DNA of 34,281 bases from Oscillospiraceae bacterium (GTDB lineage Bacteria > Bacillota > Clostridia > Oscillospirales > Ruminococcaceae). Under the pieces are notes generated by a model, which had not been told where the DNA came from, searched no databases, and saw nothing but the letters and a program-made list of their open reading frames with translations. This document shows, piece after piece, positions 7,039-15,295 of the stretch. A program made the position numbers and the translations under genes. Where the stretch lies: NCBI GenBank assembly GCA_022766785.1, contig JALEOL010000050.1, positions 1 to 34,281 on the forward strand. Direction: 5' to 3'. The first letter of the stretch is position 1; each line of letters opens with the position of its first letter.

Positions 7039-8013
7039 TTATTCCTGCGCGGTGACTTCCTTATAGAACTCGGAGTAATCCCGGCGCTTGTCGTTGGTGA
7101 ACTGAATTGCCGTCCTGGGGTGCTGGTTGAGCATACCGGTGAGCAGGTACTGCGTGTCATAGCCCCATACAACGCCCTCGTCCCTGAGCTTTCTCATGTG
7201 CTTTTCGATGAACTGGAGTGCAGGGTAGATGTTGTACTTGGGGTTTTTCAGGAAGCCCAGAAGCAGCTCCATAGCGCAGTTTCCGGCGCCTCTGCCCATT
7301 TCGGAATAGGTTCCGTCCAGCCAGTCCACACCGTCGCCGACCGCCTCGACAGTATTCGCGAACGCCAGCTGCTGGTTGTTGTGGGCATGGATACCCAGCT
7401 TCTTGCCGTACTTTGCGGCGAACTCTCCGTACAGAGCCGCGATACGCGCCACCTGCTCCGGGAAAAGCGCTCCGAAGCTGTCCACGATGTAAATTACATC
7501 GACCGGGGACTTGCCCAGAAGATCCAGTGCGACCTTGATATCCGCCTCCTGTGCGTTGGAGATCGCCATGATGTTGCATGTGACCTCGTAGCCCTTTGCG
7601 GCGCAGTCCTCAATGACCTCGATCGCCGCCGGCATCTGGTTGAGATAAGTAGCCACGCGGATAACGTCGATCGGGCTTTCGCTGCGCTTGTGGATATCGT
7701 TGCGGAAATCGCACCTGCCCACGTCAGCCATTACCGCGATCTTGAGATCGGTGTTGTTTTCGCCCACAACAGCGCGGATATCCTCGTCATCGCAGAACTT
7801 CCACTTGCCGAAATCCTTGACATCGAACATCTCCTTGGACGCCTTATAGCCGAATTCCATTACGTCCACGCCGGCTTTTATATTGGTCTGATACAGATCC
7901 TTCACAAAATCATCGGTAAATCTGAACGCGTTGACAAGTCCGCCGTCACGCAGCGTTGCGTCCACTATCCTGATGTCTGACCTGAAATCCAGGAGCTTTG
8001 ATACTTCTTTCAT
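7039..8013 (-). CDS. DRE-TIM metallolyase / HMGL-like aldolase
   Basis: 324-aa cytoplasmic enzyme with an alpha/beta barrel of the HMG-CoA lyase-like (DRE-TIM metallolyase) superfamily. 'IRIVDATLRDGGLVNAFRF' near residues 14-32 carries the catalytic/metal D-x-x-x-R-D signature. 'LGIHAHNNQQLAFAN' supplies the metal-binding HxH, and 'GTYSEMGRGAGN' is the usual glycine-rich loop. It is closest in layout to 4-hydroxy-2-oxovalerate aldolase-like proteins, but lacks an isopropylmalate-synthase regulatory domain. The substrate is unknown and no partner dehydrogenase or sugar-modifying genes adjoin it. Start: GAAAGGAA before ATG at 8013. Monocistronic, between its own promoter and terminator. Confidence 0.85.
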   Translation of the reverse strand: MKEVSKLLDFRSDIRIVDATLRDGGLVNAFRFTDDFVKDLYQTNIKAGVDVMEFGYKASKEMFDVKDFGKWKFCDDEDIRAVVGENNTDLKIAVMADVGRCDFRNDIHKRSESPIDVIRVATYLNQMPAAIEVIEDCAAKGYEVTCNIMAISNAQEADIKVALDLLGKSPVDVIYIVDSFGALFPEQVARIAALYGEFAAKYGKKLGIHAHNNQQLAFANTVEAVGDGVDWLDGTYSEMGRGAGNCAMELLLGFLKNPKYNIYPALQFIEKHMRKLRDEGVVWGYDTQYLLTGMLNQHPRTAIQFTNDKRRDYSEFYKEVTAQE

Positions 8014-8087
8014 TTTTGCACATTCCTTTCGTTGCTTTAGTGCTTTTATGCTTTTGTGCTTTTTATCTCTAAAGCGCCAATGATGAT

Positions 8088-8116
8088 ATTATACACCACC
8101 AAACCGGATTTGTCAA
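8088..8116 (-). promoter_or_regulatory. Promoter of the aldolase-like gene
   Basis: Minus strand TTGACA (8111-8116), 17 bp, TATAAT (8088-8093), about 75 nt before the start codon. Confidence 0.85.
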
Positions 8117-8146
8117 CCCCTTTTTTCGGATTTTTCGTTTTCCACG

Positions 8147-8176
8147 CAAAAAGGACAGCCGAATATCAGCTGTCCT
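8147..8176 (-). terminator. Terminator of the csoR-copA operon
   Basis: Perfect 8-bp stem AGGACAGC (8152-8159) / GCTGTCCT (8169-8176) followed on the minus strand by TTTTT, ten bases after the copA stop. Confidence 0.9.
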
Positions 8177-8185
8177 CTGCCTGCG

Positions 8186-8395
8186 TCACTCTATTCCGAG
8201 CACCTTATAATCCTTATCCTCGACCGCCTTTTTCAGAACGTCAGAGGGAGTCTCAGCGGAAAGCTTTACCACAGCCGTTCCGTTCTTGTGGCTGACCTCG
8301 GCGCTTTCCACGGTGGGAATAGCCTCCAGCGCCTTTTTTACAGCCGCCTCGCAGTGACCGCACATCATTCCCTCGATCTTCATTGTTACTTCCAT
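8186..8395 (-). CDS. copZ: Possible internal-start CopZ-like copper chaperone inside copA
   Basis: An ATG at 8395, in frame with copA (codon 763), is preceded by a perfect AAGGAGG (complement at 8404-8410) with an 8-nt spacer. Translation from here gives 69 residues, MEVTMKIEGMMCGHCEAAV and onward: a complete HMA domain with the CxxC copper site and the size of CopZ. The ribosome-site bases are read in the long protein as the linker K-E-E-K. So the same DNA may yield both a fused C-terminal domain and a free chaperone that hands Cu(I) to CopA or CsoR. Dual expression is inferred; the ribosome site and domain are seen. Confidence 0.6.
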   Translation of the reverse strand: MEVTMKIEGMMCGHCEAAVKKALEAIPTVESAEVSHKNGTAVVKLSAETPSDVLKKAVEDKDYKVLGIE

Positions 8396-10681
8396 TGTTT
8401 TTTCCTCCTTATGCTTATGGTGTATTTTTTTGTCGTGAACCGTGCTGTGGAGCTTCACTAAATTAAGCCGCAGCGCGTTTGTGACTACGCAGAAGCTGGA
8501 CAGACTCATCGCCGCGGCACCGAACATCGGGTCAAGGCTCCAGCCGAATAAATGAACGAACGCCCCGGCAGCCAGCGGTATACCGATTATATTATAAATG
8601 AACGCCCAGAACAGGTTTTCCCTGATATTCCGCAGAGAAGCACGGCTGAGCCTTATCGCCGCCGGCACGTCAGTCAGCCGGCTGTTCATCAACACCACGT
8701 CCGCCGCGTCTATCGCGATATCCGTTCCTGCGCCTATGGCTATCCCAAGGTCAGCCCTGGTGAGCGCAGGCGCGTCGTTTATCCCGTCGCCTACCATTGC
8801 CACCATGCCCTGCCGCTTCAGCCGCCGTATCGCTTCTTCCTTGCCCTCGGGGAGAACTCCGGCTATCACCTCGTCTACTCCCGCCTGAGCGCCTATAGCC
8901 TTTGCGGTGCGCTCGTTGTCGCCGGTGAGCATCACCACCCGTATTCCCATATTCCGCAGCTGAGTAACTGCTTCGGGGCTTTCCGGCTTTATCACGTCAG
9001 CCGCCGCTATAACTCCCAGCAGTCTGCCGTCCCGGGCAAAGCACAGCGGCGTTTTTCCCTCACCGGAGAGCCTTTCGCACTCGTCCAGTACCTCGCCGGG
9101 TATATCAGCCTGTCCGGACACGAACTTCACGCTGCCGCCCAGAAGCTTCGCCCCGTCCAGCACTGCGGAAAGCCCGTTGCCGGGGAGCGCAGTAAACCCC
9201 TCCGTTTCAGCCGGTATGATCCCCTCCTGCTGAGCAAGTTTCATCACTGCGGCGGCAAGAGGGTGCTCGCTTCTGGACTCCAGCGCACATGCCGCGGAAA
9301 GCAGCTCATCCCGGGTAACTCCCACCGGGATAACGTCAGTCACCGACGGCTCTCCCTTTGTGATAGTTCCGGTCTTGTCCAGCGCAACGACGCTCACCTT
9401 TCCGGTCTGCTCCAGGGACTCGGCGGTCTTGAACAGAATACCGTTCTTTGCGCCAACGCCGCTCCCCACCATTATCGCCACGGGAGTTGCAAGCCCCAGC
9501 GCACACGGACAGCTTATCACAAGAACCGATATCCCCCTGGCAAGGGAATATCCCACACTCTGACCACACAGCAGCCACACCGCTATAGTCACGAGCGAGA
9601 TCCCGATCACCACCGGCACGAATACCCCGGAGACCTTATCCGCAAGCCTTGCGATAGGCGCTTTGCCAGCCGAAGCGTCGCTCACCATTCTGATTATCCT
9701 TGACAGCGCGGTATCTCCGCCCACATGGGTCGCCCTGCACCGCAGGTACCCCGACATGTTCATGGTCGCAGCCGACACCCGATCGCCCTCGGATTTGTCC
9801 ACCGGGATACTCTCGCCGGTAAGCGCGGACTCGTTCACGGCGCTGTTTCCTTCGGTGACTACTCCGTCTGCCGGGATACTCTCCCCGGGTCTTACTGCAA
9901 AAATATCCCCAACGCTGAGCTGTGATACCGGTATCTCTGCTTCCTGCCCGTCCCGTATCACCGTTGCGCTGGTGGGGGCGAGCTTCATCAGCGAATTCAG
10001 CGCGTCTGTGGTCTTGCCCTTTGAACGCGTCTCCAACAGCTTCCCGACGGTTATCAGGGTGAGTATCGTCGCCGCGGACTCGAAGTAAAACTCGTCCATA
10101 TACCTCATGGCTGCTTCAGAACCGCCGCTTTGCTGTGCGCCTGTCATAAGAAACAGCGCGAAAGTGCTGTACCCGAACGCCGCCGACGCACCCAGAGCCA
10201 CCAGGGTGTCCATATTCGGCGCGCCCCGGAACAGCGACCTGAAACCGCTTATAAAGAACTTCTGATTTATCACCATAATAGCCGCCGTAAGCAGCAGCTG
10301 CACAAGTCCCATTGCCACATGGTTGCCATCAATGAACGGCGGCAGCGGAAATCCCAGCATCATGTGTCCCATGGAAAAATACATCAGTATCACCAGAAAC
10401 ACCAGCGACGCAATAAGCCGGTTTTTCATGCCGCGCAGCTCGCTCTTATGGGCGTCGGAAGGCTTCTCCTCAACCGCAGCGGCGCCCTTTTCCCTTGCGC
10501 CGTAGCCTGCGGCGGTCACAGCGGCGATTATTTCCTCCGTGGAAGCGTCGCCCTCCACCCCCATTGAATTTGTCAGCAGGTTCACACAGCAGGCGCTCAC
10601 CCCCGATACTCCGGAAACCGCCTTTTCCACCCGGGCGCTGCATGCGGCGCAGCTCATTCCGGTGATGTCAAATTGCCTCAT
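8186..10681 (-). CDS. copA: Copper-exporting P1B-type ATPase with C-terminal chaperone domain
   Basis: 831-aa membrane pump that exports Cu(I) using ATP. Order: N-terminal heavy-metal domain with 'GMSCAAC' (residues 8-14); transmembrane helices; actuator loop 'LTGES'; the metal-site helix with 'SCPCALGLATP' (C391-P392-C393); 'DKTGTITKG' (phosphorylated D435); 'MVGDGINDAPAL'; final helices 'NIIGIPLAAG'; then a basic linker and a second metal domain with 'GMMCGHC' (C774, C777). One N-terminal plus one C-terminal metal domain is unusual. The C-terminal part is preceded in frame by its own ribosome site. Start: AAGGAG before ATG. It follows csoR by 19 bp in one operon. Confidence 0.95.
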   Translation of the reverse strand: MRQFDITGMSCAACSARVEKAVSGVSGVSACCVNLLTNSMGVEGDASTEEIIAAVTAAGYGAREKGAAAVEEKPSDAHKSELRGMKNRLIASLVFLVILMYFSMGHMMLGFPLPPFIDGNHVAMGLVQLLLTAAIMVINQKFFISGFRSLFRGAPNMDTLVALGASAAFGYSTFALFLMTGAQQSGGSEAAMRYMDEFYFESAATILTLITVGKLLETRSKGKTTDALNSLMKLAPTSATVIRDGQEAEIPVSQLSVGDIFAVRPGESIPADGVVTEGNSAVNESALTGESIPVDKSEGDRVSAATMNMSGYLRCRATHVGGDTALSRIIRMVSDASAGKAPIARLADKVSGVFVPVVIGISLVTIAVWLLCGQSVGYSLARGISVLVISCPCALGLATPVAIMVGSGVGAKNGILFKTAESLEQTGKVSVVALDKTGTITKGEPSVTDVIPVGVTRDELLSAACALESRSEHPLAAAVMKLAQQEGIIPAETEGFTALPGNGLSAVLDGAKLLGGSVKFVSGQADIPGEVLDECERLSGEGKTPLCFARDGRLLGVIAAADVIKPESPEAVTQLRNMGIRVVMLTGDNERTAKAIGAQAGVDEVIAGVLPEGKEEAIRRLKRQGMVAMVGDGINDAPALTRADLGIAIGAGTDIAIDAADVVLMNSRLTDVPAAIRLSRASLRNIRENLFWAFIYNIIGIPLAAGAFVHLFGWSLDPMFGAAAMSLSSFCVVTNALRLNLVKLHSTVHDKKIHHKHKEEKTMEVTMKIEGMMCGHCEAAVKKALEAIPTVESAEVSHKNGTAVVKLSAETPSDVLKKAVEDKDYKVLGIE

Positions 10682-10700
10682 TCTTTCTCCTTACCACGGT

Positions 10701-11015
10701 CTATTTCATCAGCTTCTGTAATGTATTTATCAGCTCGTCTATCACATCATCTTTGCCCTCGCGGATATTCTGTGCAACGCAGCTTTTTATGTGGTTCGCC
10801 AGAAGCTCCCGGCTGAACGAATTCAGTGCTGCGTTCGCCGCCGCCACCTGCACCAGGATATCCGTGCAGTAAACGTTTTTCTCCAGCATACCCTCTATCC
10901 CCCGAAGCTGTCCCTGAATGCGCTTTATCCTGTTCATCAGTGCGCGGTATTCCTCCGGGGAGCGCTCCTTGGTCTTCCGGCTTTCGCAGCAGTGACAGCA
11001 TTCCTTTTCTTTCAC
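10701..11015 (-). CDS. csoR: Copper-sensing repressor CsoR
   Basis: 104-aa all-helical DUF156/CsoR-family repressor that releases DNA when it binds Cu(I). 'ALMNRIKRIQGQLRGIEGML' is the family core. The copper ligands Cys-His-Cys are visible in 'VYCTDIL', 'LLANHIKSCV'. An extra Cys-rich N-terminus (CCHCCES) may add metal binding. I chose the GTG at 11015 (AGAGGTG 5 nt upstream) because an upstream reading would begin inside the promoter. Directly in front of copA, with a copper-type operator in its promoter. Confidence 0.92.
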   Translation of the reverse strand: MKEKECCHCCESRKTKERSPEEYRALMNRIKRIQGQLRGIEGMLEKNVYCTDILVQVAAANAALNSFSRELLANHIKSCVAQNIREGKDDVIDELINTLQKLMK

Positions 11016-11034
11016 AGTATCACCTCTCAGGTAT

Positions 11035-11063
11035 ATTATATACCCCCCAGGGGTATTTGTCAA
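11035..11063 (-). promoter_or_regulatory. csoR-copA promoter with CsoR operator
   Basis: Minus strand TTGACA (11058-11063), 17 bp, TATAAT (11035-11040). The spacer holds the palindrome ATACCCC-CCA-GGGGTAT (11040-11056), with perfect 7-bp arms, matching the C-tract/G-tract design of known CsoR operators. Binding there would block RNA polymerase until copper releases CsoR. Confidence 0.9.
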
Positions 11064-11106
11064 GGGGGTATGTCGGAAAATGAGGGAAAAATCCCGAAAC
11101 AGTGCG

Positions 11107-11135
11107 TTGACAAATCCTTTTTGGTGTACTATAAT
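11107..11135 (+). promoter_or_regulatory. Promoter of the VanY-like gene
   Basis: TTGACA (11107-11112), 17 bp, TATAAT (11130-11135), giving a leader of about 95 nt. Confidence 0.88.
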
Positions 11136-11234
11136 AGTATTTACAGGAAAAATATAATTATTTCACCGCAATGTAACCTTTTGAGGGCGTGCGCGGTTTT
11201 ATTTACAGAGAATAGAGAAAGGCAGGGACAGGTC

Positions 11235-12275
11235 ATGATAAAGGTCGTTAATTCAGCGGCGGCGGTAGCAATGTCCGTGGTAATGACGTTGGCGCTGTTT
11301 TTATTTATCACTCCGCTCACCGCCGGAAAGGCAGAAGCAGAAGCCCCCGGCGAAGCTGCCGCTGTCGCTTCTGTTGATGTGCTGTTCAGTTCCGGCTCAA
11401 AAAAAGTGACCGGGAAATACATCATTCGCAGGGACTGCATTCTGCCAAAGGGCGCTACCCTCACCGTGAAAGACGGCGGCAGGCTGTTCATCATGCCGGG
11501 CGTGGAGTTCACCGTAGAGGGCGCGCTGAAAGTGTCGTCCGGGGGAGCTGTGTACGTTCAGGGGGATGTGAATGTCGCTGAAACAGGTATCATCTCCTGC
11601 ACCGGAAATTTAAAGATACGGAAAAGCGGCTGCGTTTCCCTCGGGGGAAGGCTGTCCGTGAACAAGGGCGGAAAGGTGTATGGATTGGGTACGCTATCTG
11701 TTCTGAACGAGTTCTCGGACATCAGCTGCAAGGGTGACGTCACCGCGAAAATAAAGGCGCCTCAGCCAGTGGAAAAGGACGGCGTTACCACCATAGGAGG
11801 AATTATCATCGTCAACCGGGAATTCTCTCTCCCGGAGGACTACGGCAGCGGTCTTGAACGCTCCGCCTATAACGCATATCTCCAGATGAAAAAAGCCTCC
11901 GGGTACGACATGGAGATAGTGTCCGGCTACCGCTCCTACCAGAAGCAGGAAGAAACCTTTGCTTACTGGGAGAAAATAGACGGCTTTGAAAAGGCGAGCA
12001 CCTACTCCGCCCAGCCGGGGCATTCCGAGCACCAGACCGGGCTTGCCATTGACATAACCTCCCTGAACCAGACCTACGGTAATACCCCCGAGGGCAAATG
12101 GCTGGCGGCTCACTGCTGGGAATACGGCTTTATTCTGCGCTACCCGAAAAACGGCGAGAAGATAACCGGGTACATCTACGAGCCGTGGCATGTCCGCTAC
12201 CTCGGCAAGAGCACCGCAAAGCTGGTTCACGACAGCGGACTTACCCTGGAGGAATTCCTCGGGGTAGACAGGTGA
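11235..12275 (+). CDS. Secreted VanY-type D,D-/L,D-carboxypeptidase
   Basis: 346-aa exported protein that likely trims the terminal residue of peptidoglycan stem peptides. Signal segment at residues 8-36 ('AMSVVMTLALFLFITPLTAGKA'-like). Residues about 50-170 form a glycine-rich, strand-repeat region ('GGRLFIMPG', 'GGAVYVQGD', 'GGRLSVNKG') resembling a small beta-helix stalk. The C-terminal 170 residues are a VanY/DacB metallopeptidase: 'VSGYRSYQKQ', 'GHSEHQTGLAIDI' (Zn ligands H and D) and 'EPWHVRYLG' (third ligand H). The start at 11235 fits the signal peptide; upstream in-frame codons run through the promoter. Its ribosome site is weak (AGGGACAGG). No van resistance genes are nearby. Confidence 0.88.
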   Translation: MIKVVNSAAAVAMSVVMTLALFLFITPLTAGKAEAEAPGEAAAVASVDVLFSSGSKKVTGKYIIRRDCILPKGATLTVKDGGRLFIMPGVEFTVEGALKVSSGGAVYVQGDVNVAETGIISCTGNLKIRKSGCVSLGGRLSVNKGGKVYGLGTLSVLNEFSDISCKGDVTAKIKAPQPVEKDGVTTIGGIIIVNREFSLPEDYGSGLERSAYNAYLQMKKASGYDMEIVSGYRSYQKQEETFAYWEKIDGFEKASTYSAQPGHSEHQTGLAIDITSLNQTYGNTPEGKWLAAHCWEYGFILRYPKNGEKITGYIYEPWHVRYLGKSTAKLVHDSGLTLEEFLGVDR

Positions 12276-12283
12276 GAATACAA

Positions 12284-12328
12284 ACTGACGGGACGTATCA
12301 GTGTACGCCCCGTTTGTGTTTATTTCAG
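12284..12328. terminator. Bidirectional terminator between VanY-like and AlkD-like genes
   Basis: ACAAACTGACGGG pairs with CCCGTTTGT across the gap, followed by GTTTATTT on the plus strand. It overlaps the 3' end of the convergent AlkD-like gene. Confidence 0.75.
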
Positions 12329-12991
12329 CGTTCTGAGGTACTGCTTGCGCTCGTCGGGTATGCGGAAGCTCTCCACTGACTTCTGTATCGTGCGGCGGTG
12401 GGTCTCCGGGTCTAGGCGGCGCTGCTCGATATAGGGTATCACTGCGTCGTACTGCTTCGCCAGCGCCGTTGCAAAATACCACGCGACCATCATGCTGACG
12501 TAGTACTCGCCGCAGTCCACACCGGCGACCGCTTCCGGCTGCTCCTTACGGAACTGTGAACCGAGATATAAATTCATCAGGCAGCCTATCCCGAATCTCA
12601 CCGTATAAGTCCGCCCGGAACCGAGCCAGCGTTCAATGTACGGCAGAAGTTCCGTCGTGTGCTTTCTGAACAGCTTCACCGTCATCTGGTCGCAGGTCGC
12701 CCAGTTGTCCACATACGGCAGGAACTTTTCCAGCCGCGAAACGCACTCGCCGAAATCCCTCATTCCGGAAATGATGAACGCGTGAAGCTGGTTCTCCTCA
12801 AAGTTCTCATGCGGCAGCGTGTCCAGAAAACCGCTGTCCGCGCCTATCTCCTTTGCAAGCTTCCGAAGCTCCGGAGTGCGCACGCCGATAATGCTTTCCG
12901 GCGGTATATTCGGGATAAGCCGCCGCTGAAAATCGCGGTATTTCTCGTCCCTCAGCTCATGCAAACGCTGCTTTATTTCTTCCGGTGTCAT
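12320..12991 (-). CDS. AlkD-like DNA alkylation repair protein
   Basis: 223-aa cytoplasmic all-helical (ALK/HEAT-repeat) protein of the AlkD family, which removes alkylated purines such as 3- and 7-methyl adducts. The N-terminal 'IIGVRTPELRKLAKEI', the central 'YVDNWATCDQMTVKLFRKH' with the typical W and D, and 'YYVSMMVAWYFATALAKQ' fit the family. Length is normal. GAGGTAAAAT precedes the ATG. It stands alone, divergent from the next lipoprotein gene. Some family members are DNA-binding without glycosylase activity, so activity is probable and not certain. Confidence 0.88.
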   Translation of the reverse strand: MTPEEIKQRLHELRDEKYRDFQRRLIPNIPPESIIGVRTPELRKLAKEIGADSGFLDTLPHENFEENQLHAFIISGMRDFGECVSRLEKFLPYVDNWATCDQMTVKLFRKHTTELLPYIERWLGSGRTYTVRFGIGCLMNLYLGSQFRKEQPEAVAGVDCGEYYVSMMVAWYFATALAKQYDAVIPYIEQRRLDPETHRRTIQKSVESFRIPDERKQYLRTLK

Positions 12992-13079
12992 ATTTTACCT
13001 CAACAAAAAACGCAACCTTTTACGGATGTACGCTGTTTTATTATCAGAACAGACAATATTTCCGAAAAGGAGAAACGAT

Positions 13080-14084
13080 ATGAAAAAAGCAATTTCAGCA
13101 ATATCCCTCGCCGCATTTATGGCGCTCACCGGGTGCTCTAACCGGCAGGAAGCCCCTGCAGACCAGCAATCCGCTGACAGCTCGATAGCTTTAGCAACGC
13201 CGGATCACGGGGAGACCGAGATCGCCCTTGTCACCTGCGAGCCGGAGCCGGAGGACGAAACAAAGCCGCCGCAGCTCTTGGTGGAATACAGCGGAAACGG
13301 GCTTGCCTGCGCCGCCGTAATGACCCTGGGCAATTACACATGGGACAATAACGGGCAGGCAGCTAACGCCTGCGGAACCGATCCGGTGGAATGCGCAGAG
13401 AACGGCTCGATAACTGCGAAAGTTGACCTCGACCTCGCGTCCGAGGGAGAACCCCGGGTGAATGTCCGTCCCGGCGCTGAAATAACCGAAGTCATGCTGT
13501 ACCCGATGGACGGCTCTGACAGAATTGTTGCAGACTTCACCGCCGACGGCTCGATCAGTTTCCCTGCGAGCGCCACCGACGGTGTGGCGGCGGTCTCCGT
13601 GAAATACCCACAAGGCGAAGCGGAATACTACTTCATGGTGGAACGCAGCCAGACCGACCCCTCCGAGCCGCCGAAGCTCGGAATTTACTCCGGCGATATC
13701 GGATTTCCGATGTCAAGAGGAACCTATACATGGACGGTGGAAAGCGGCGATGAAGCCTACACCGTCTGTGCGGACTGCCCCTCGCCCTGGCAGATGTACG
13801 AAAGCGGCACCGCACGTCCGCAGCTCGCTGCTCTTCCCGGCGAGGAATTAACGGTAATGCTCCCGGACAACTCCGAAATAACCTCGGCAGTGTATTACAC
13901 GGCAGAAAACGACAGCCACCCCCTGCAATTTGACGGCGACACTGTCACCATGCCGGACGAGAATCTGACTGCCGCAGTAGGGATATACGTGAAAATGCCG
14001 CAGGGCAGCTGCGAGTATGTATTTTCGGTGCAGACCGGAACGGAATTCAGCTCCCCGGCATACGACCCGAACGGCGGTCAGTAA
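13080..14084 (+). CDS. Lipoprotein with two tandem copies of one domain
   Basis: 334-aa lipoprotein with lipobox 'LTGCSN'. The mature part holds two related units of about 125 residues. Both begin 'PPxL', carry a 'GxYTW' segment ('LGNYTWDNNG' and 'RGTYTWTVESG'), a 'RPGAEI/LPGEEL' segment, an 'ITxVMLYP / ITSAVYYT' strand and end 'VKYPQGEAEYYFMVE / VKMPQGSCEYVFSVQ'. This is clear internal duplication. I do not recognise the domain family beyond its being an extracellular beta domain found in clostridia. Start: AAGGAG 7 nt before the ATG. Divergent from the AlkD-like gene. Confidence 0.82.
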   Translation: MKKAISAISLAAFMALTGCSNRQEAPADQQSADSSIALATPDHGETEIALVTCEPEPEDETKPPQLLVEYSGNGLACAAVMTLGNYTWDNNGQAANACGTDPVECAENGSITAKVDLDLASEGEPRVNVRPGAEITEVMLYPMDGSDRIVADFTADGSISFPASATDGVAAVSVKYPQGEAEYYFMVERSQTDPSEPPKLGIYSGDIGFPMSRGTYTWTVESGDEAYTVCADCPSPWQMYESGTARPQLAALPGEELTVMLPDNSEITSAVYYTAENDSHPLQFDGDTVTMPDENLTAAVGIYVKMPQGSCEYVFSVQTGTEFSSPAYDPNGGQ

Positions 14085-14102
14085 CAATCACACAACAGTC
14101 TG

Positions 14103-14225
14103 ACCGGGCATAAAATAAGGCAGGGTAAGGCAGAAACGGTATCGCTATGCCGAACTCCACGCCGAGCCGAAGGTGGCGTCAGGCAGCCGCCGGGGCGCCC
14201 GTGAGAAGCCGGAGGCATGCCCGGT
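14103..14225 (+). ncRNA. Candidate structured RNA (unassigned)
   Basis: A perfect 9-bp closing stem ACCGGGCAT (14103-14111) / ATGCCCGGT (14217-14225) encloses about 105 nt with further local pairings: GGTAT-CGCT-ATGCC, ACGCC...GGCGT and CGCC-GG-GGCG. It is followed 15 nt later by a strong terminator. No reading frame fits. I compared it mentally with cobalamin, TPP, c-di-GMP, ZTP, SRP and 6S RNAs and found no match. It could be an independent RNA, a leader-less 3' UTR structure, or a decayed repeat. Confidence 0.35.
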
Positions 14226-14240
14226 GTGTTAATATACCCT

Positions 14241-14275
14241 CCCCGGCGGTGGTGTCATCGCCGGGGCAAGTTTTT
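14241..14275 (+). terminator. Strong terminator
   Basis: CCCCGGCG (14241-14248) pairs with CGCCGGGG (14259-14266), followed by CAAGTTTTT. Ends the lipoprotein transcript or the candidate RNA. Confidence 0.88.
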
Positions 14276-14287
14276 CCGTCCGGAACG

Positions 14288-15295
14288 TCAATAGTACTCC
14301 TCAAGGAATGCGTCGATATTCTCCTGGGAATACTCCACCTGCTTTGAATACAGCTTCAGGTCAAGTATAATGTCCCACTCGGTGATATCGCCGCTGTCAA
14401 GCCATTTCATGCAGTCCATCAGCATGACTGTAAGCGCCGAGCAGCACGCCAGCATCACCCGGGCATAAGCCGCGCTGTCCTCAAGGCTGCCGGTGTAGTG
14501 CCGGAAAATACCATACACCGCGATATGCTCATATCGCCATTCCCCGGCGTATTCAAGGTAAGAGGGCAATGCCTTTGTAAGCTGCTCCTGCCGTTCTTTC
14601 AGCTGCCCGAGGACTTCTGTCCACTCGCTGTTTATGCTCTCCATTCCGGACAGCGCGTCAAGAAGCCGGGAGATTTCCTCCGGAGCGGTAATGCTCTGCC
14701 ATTTTTCCGGAAGCTGTGCAGTCTCGCCGCCCTCTATCTGCTGCTGTATAAGCCAGCCATACTCCGCGCACCTGCCCAGCCTGTCCGGGATACCAAGCCG
14801 CCTGTCCTGGAGCAGCGCGAACAGCCTTTCACGCTCCTGCCGGAATGCCGCAGTGAATTCGTCGTCGCTCATCATTGCAACGTTATCCTCATCGTCCCGG
14901 ACAAGCCTGAACGGCTCTTTGTCGCTGAACAGCAGCCGGCAGACCTCCTCGCAGCAAAGTCCCAGTCCACCCTCGCGGACTTCCCCGGAATTATTGAAAA
15001 ATCGTGGGTGAAGCGCGCAGATATCGCAGAGTATCCCCTCGCCGCAGTGAAGTATCAGCTCGCAAAGCCCATCCTCCCGGAGCAGAGCGCACCTGTCCCC
15101 GGCGGCAAGCGCGAAGCTGTGCTGACCGTCCTGTTCCCGGACAGCACCGCGCAGTCTATCTCCGAATTCCCCGGGAACATTACTAAATCGCTCCATTGCC
15201 GTCGGGTCGATATCTATCTCCCACCCCATGCAGCAGTTGTCGGTGCACCTGTCGGCGATGCAGGTAAATTTGTCATAGAACCATGGTCTTATCAT
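14288..15295 (-). CDS. FliB-like (flagellin lysine N-methylase family) Cys-rich protein
   Basis: 335-aa cytoplasmic protein with the Cys pattern of the FliB/YkgJ-type family: 'CIADRCTDNCCMGWEIDID' near the start, then 'DGLCELILHCGEGILCDICALHPRF' and 'LGLCCEEVCRLL'. FliB methylates lysines on Salmonella flagellin; many clostridial members occur without flagella and their target is unknown. No flagellar genes are in this window, so the enzyme may act on another protein. The start ATG overlaps the stop of the upstream acetyltransferase gene by ATGA, implying translational coupling. Confidence 0.8.
   Translation of the reverse strand: MIRPWFYDKFTCIADRCTDNCCMGWEIDIDPTAMERFSNVPGEFGDRLRGAVREQDGQHSFALAAGDRCALLREDGLCELILHCGEGILCDICALHPRFFNNSGEVREGGLGLCCEEVCRLLFSDKEPFRLVRDDEDNVAMMSDDEFTAAFRQERERLFALLQDRRLGIPDRLGRCAEYGWLIQQQIEGGETAQLPEKWQSITAPEEISRLLDALSGMESINSEWTEVLGQLKERQEQLTKALPSYLEYAGEWRYEHIAVYGIFRHYTGSLEDSAAYARVMLACCSALTVMLMDCMKWLDSGDITEWDIILDLKLYSKQVEYSQENIDAFLEEYY

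Noticed and set aside
8552-9703. 383-codon plus-strand frame opposite copA
   Set aside because: Antisense shadow of a GC-rich gene; the composition is not protein-like and copA motifs on the other strand are decisive.
14103-14225. Cobalamin or ZTP riboswitch
   Set aside because: Core consensus bases of these classes are absent and the downstream gene is on the opposite strand.
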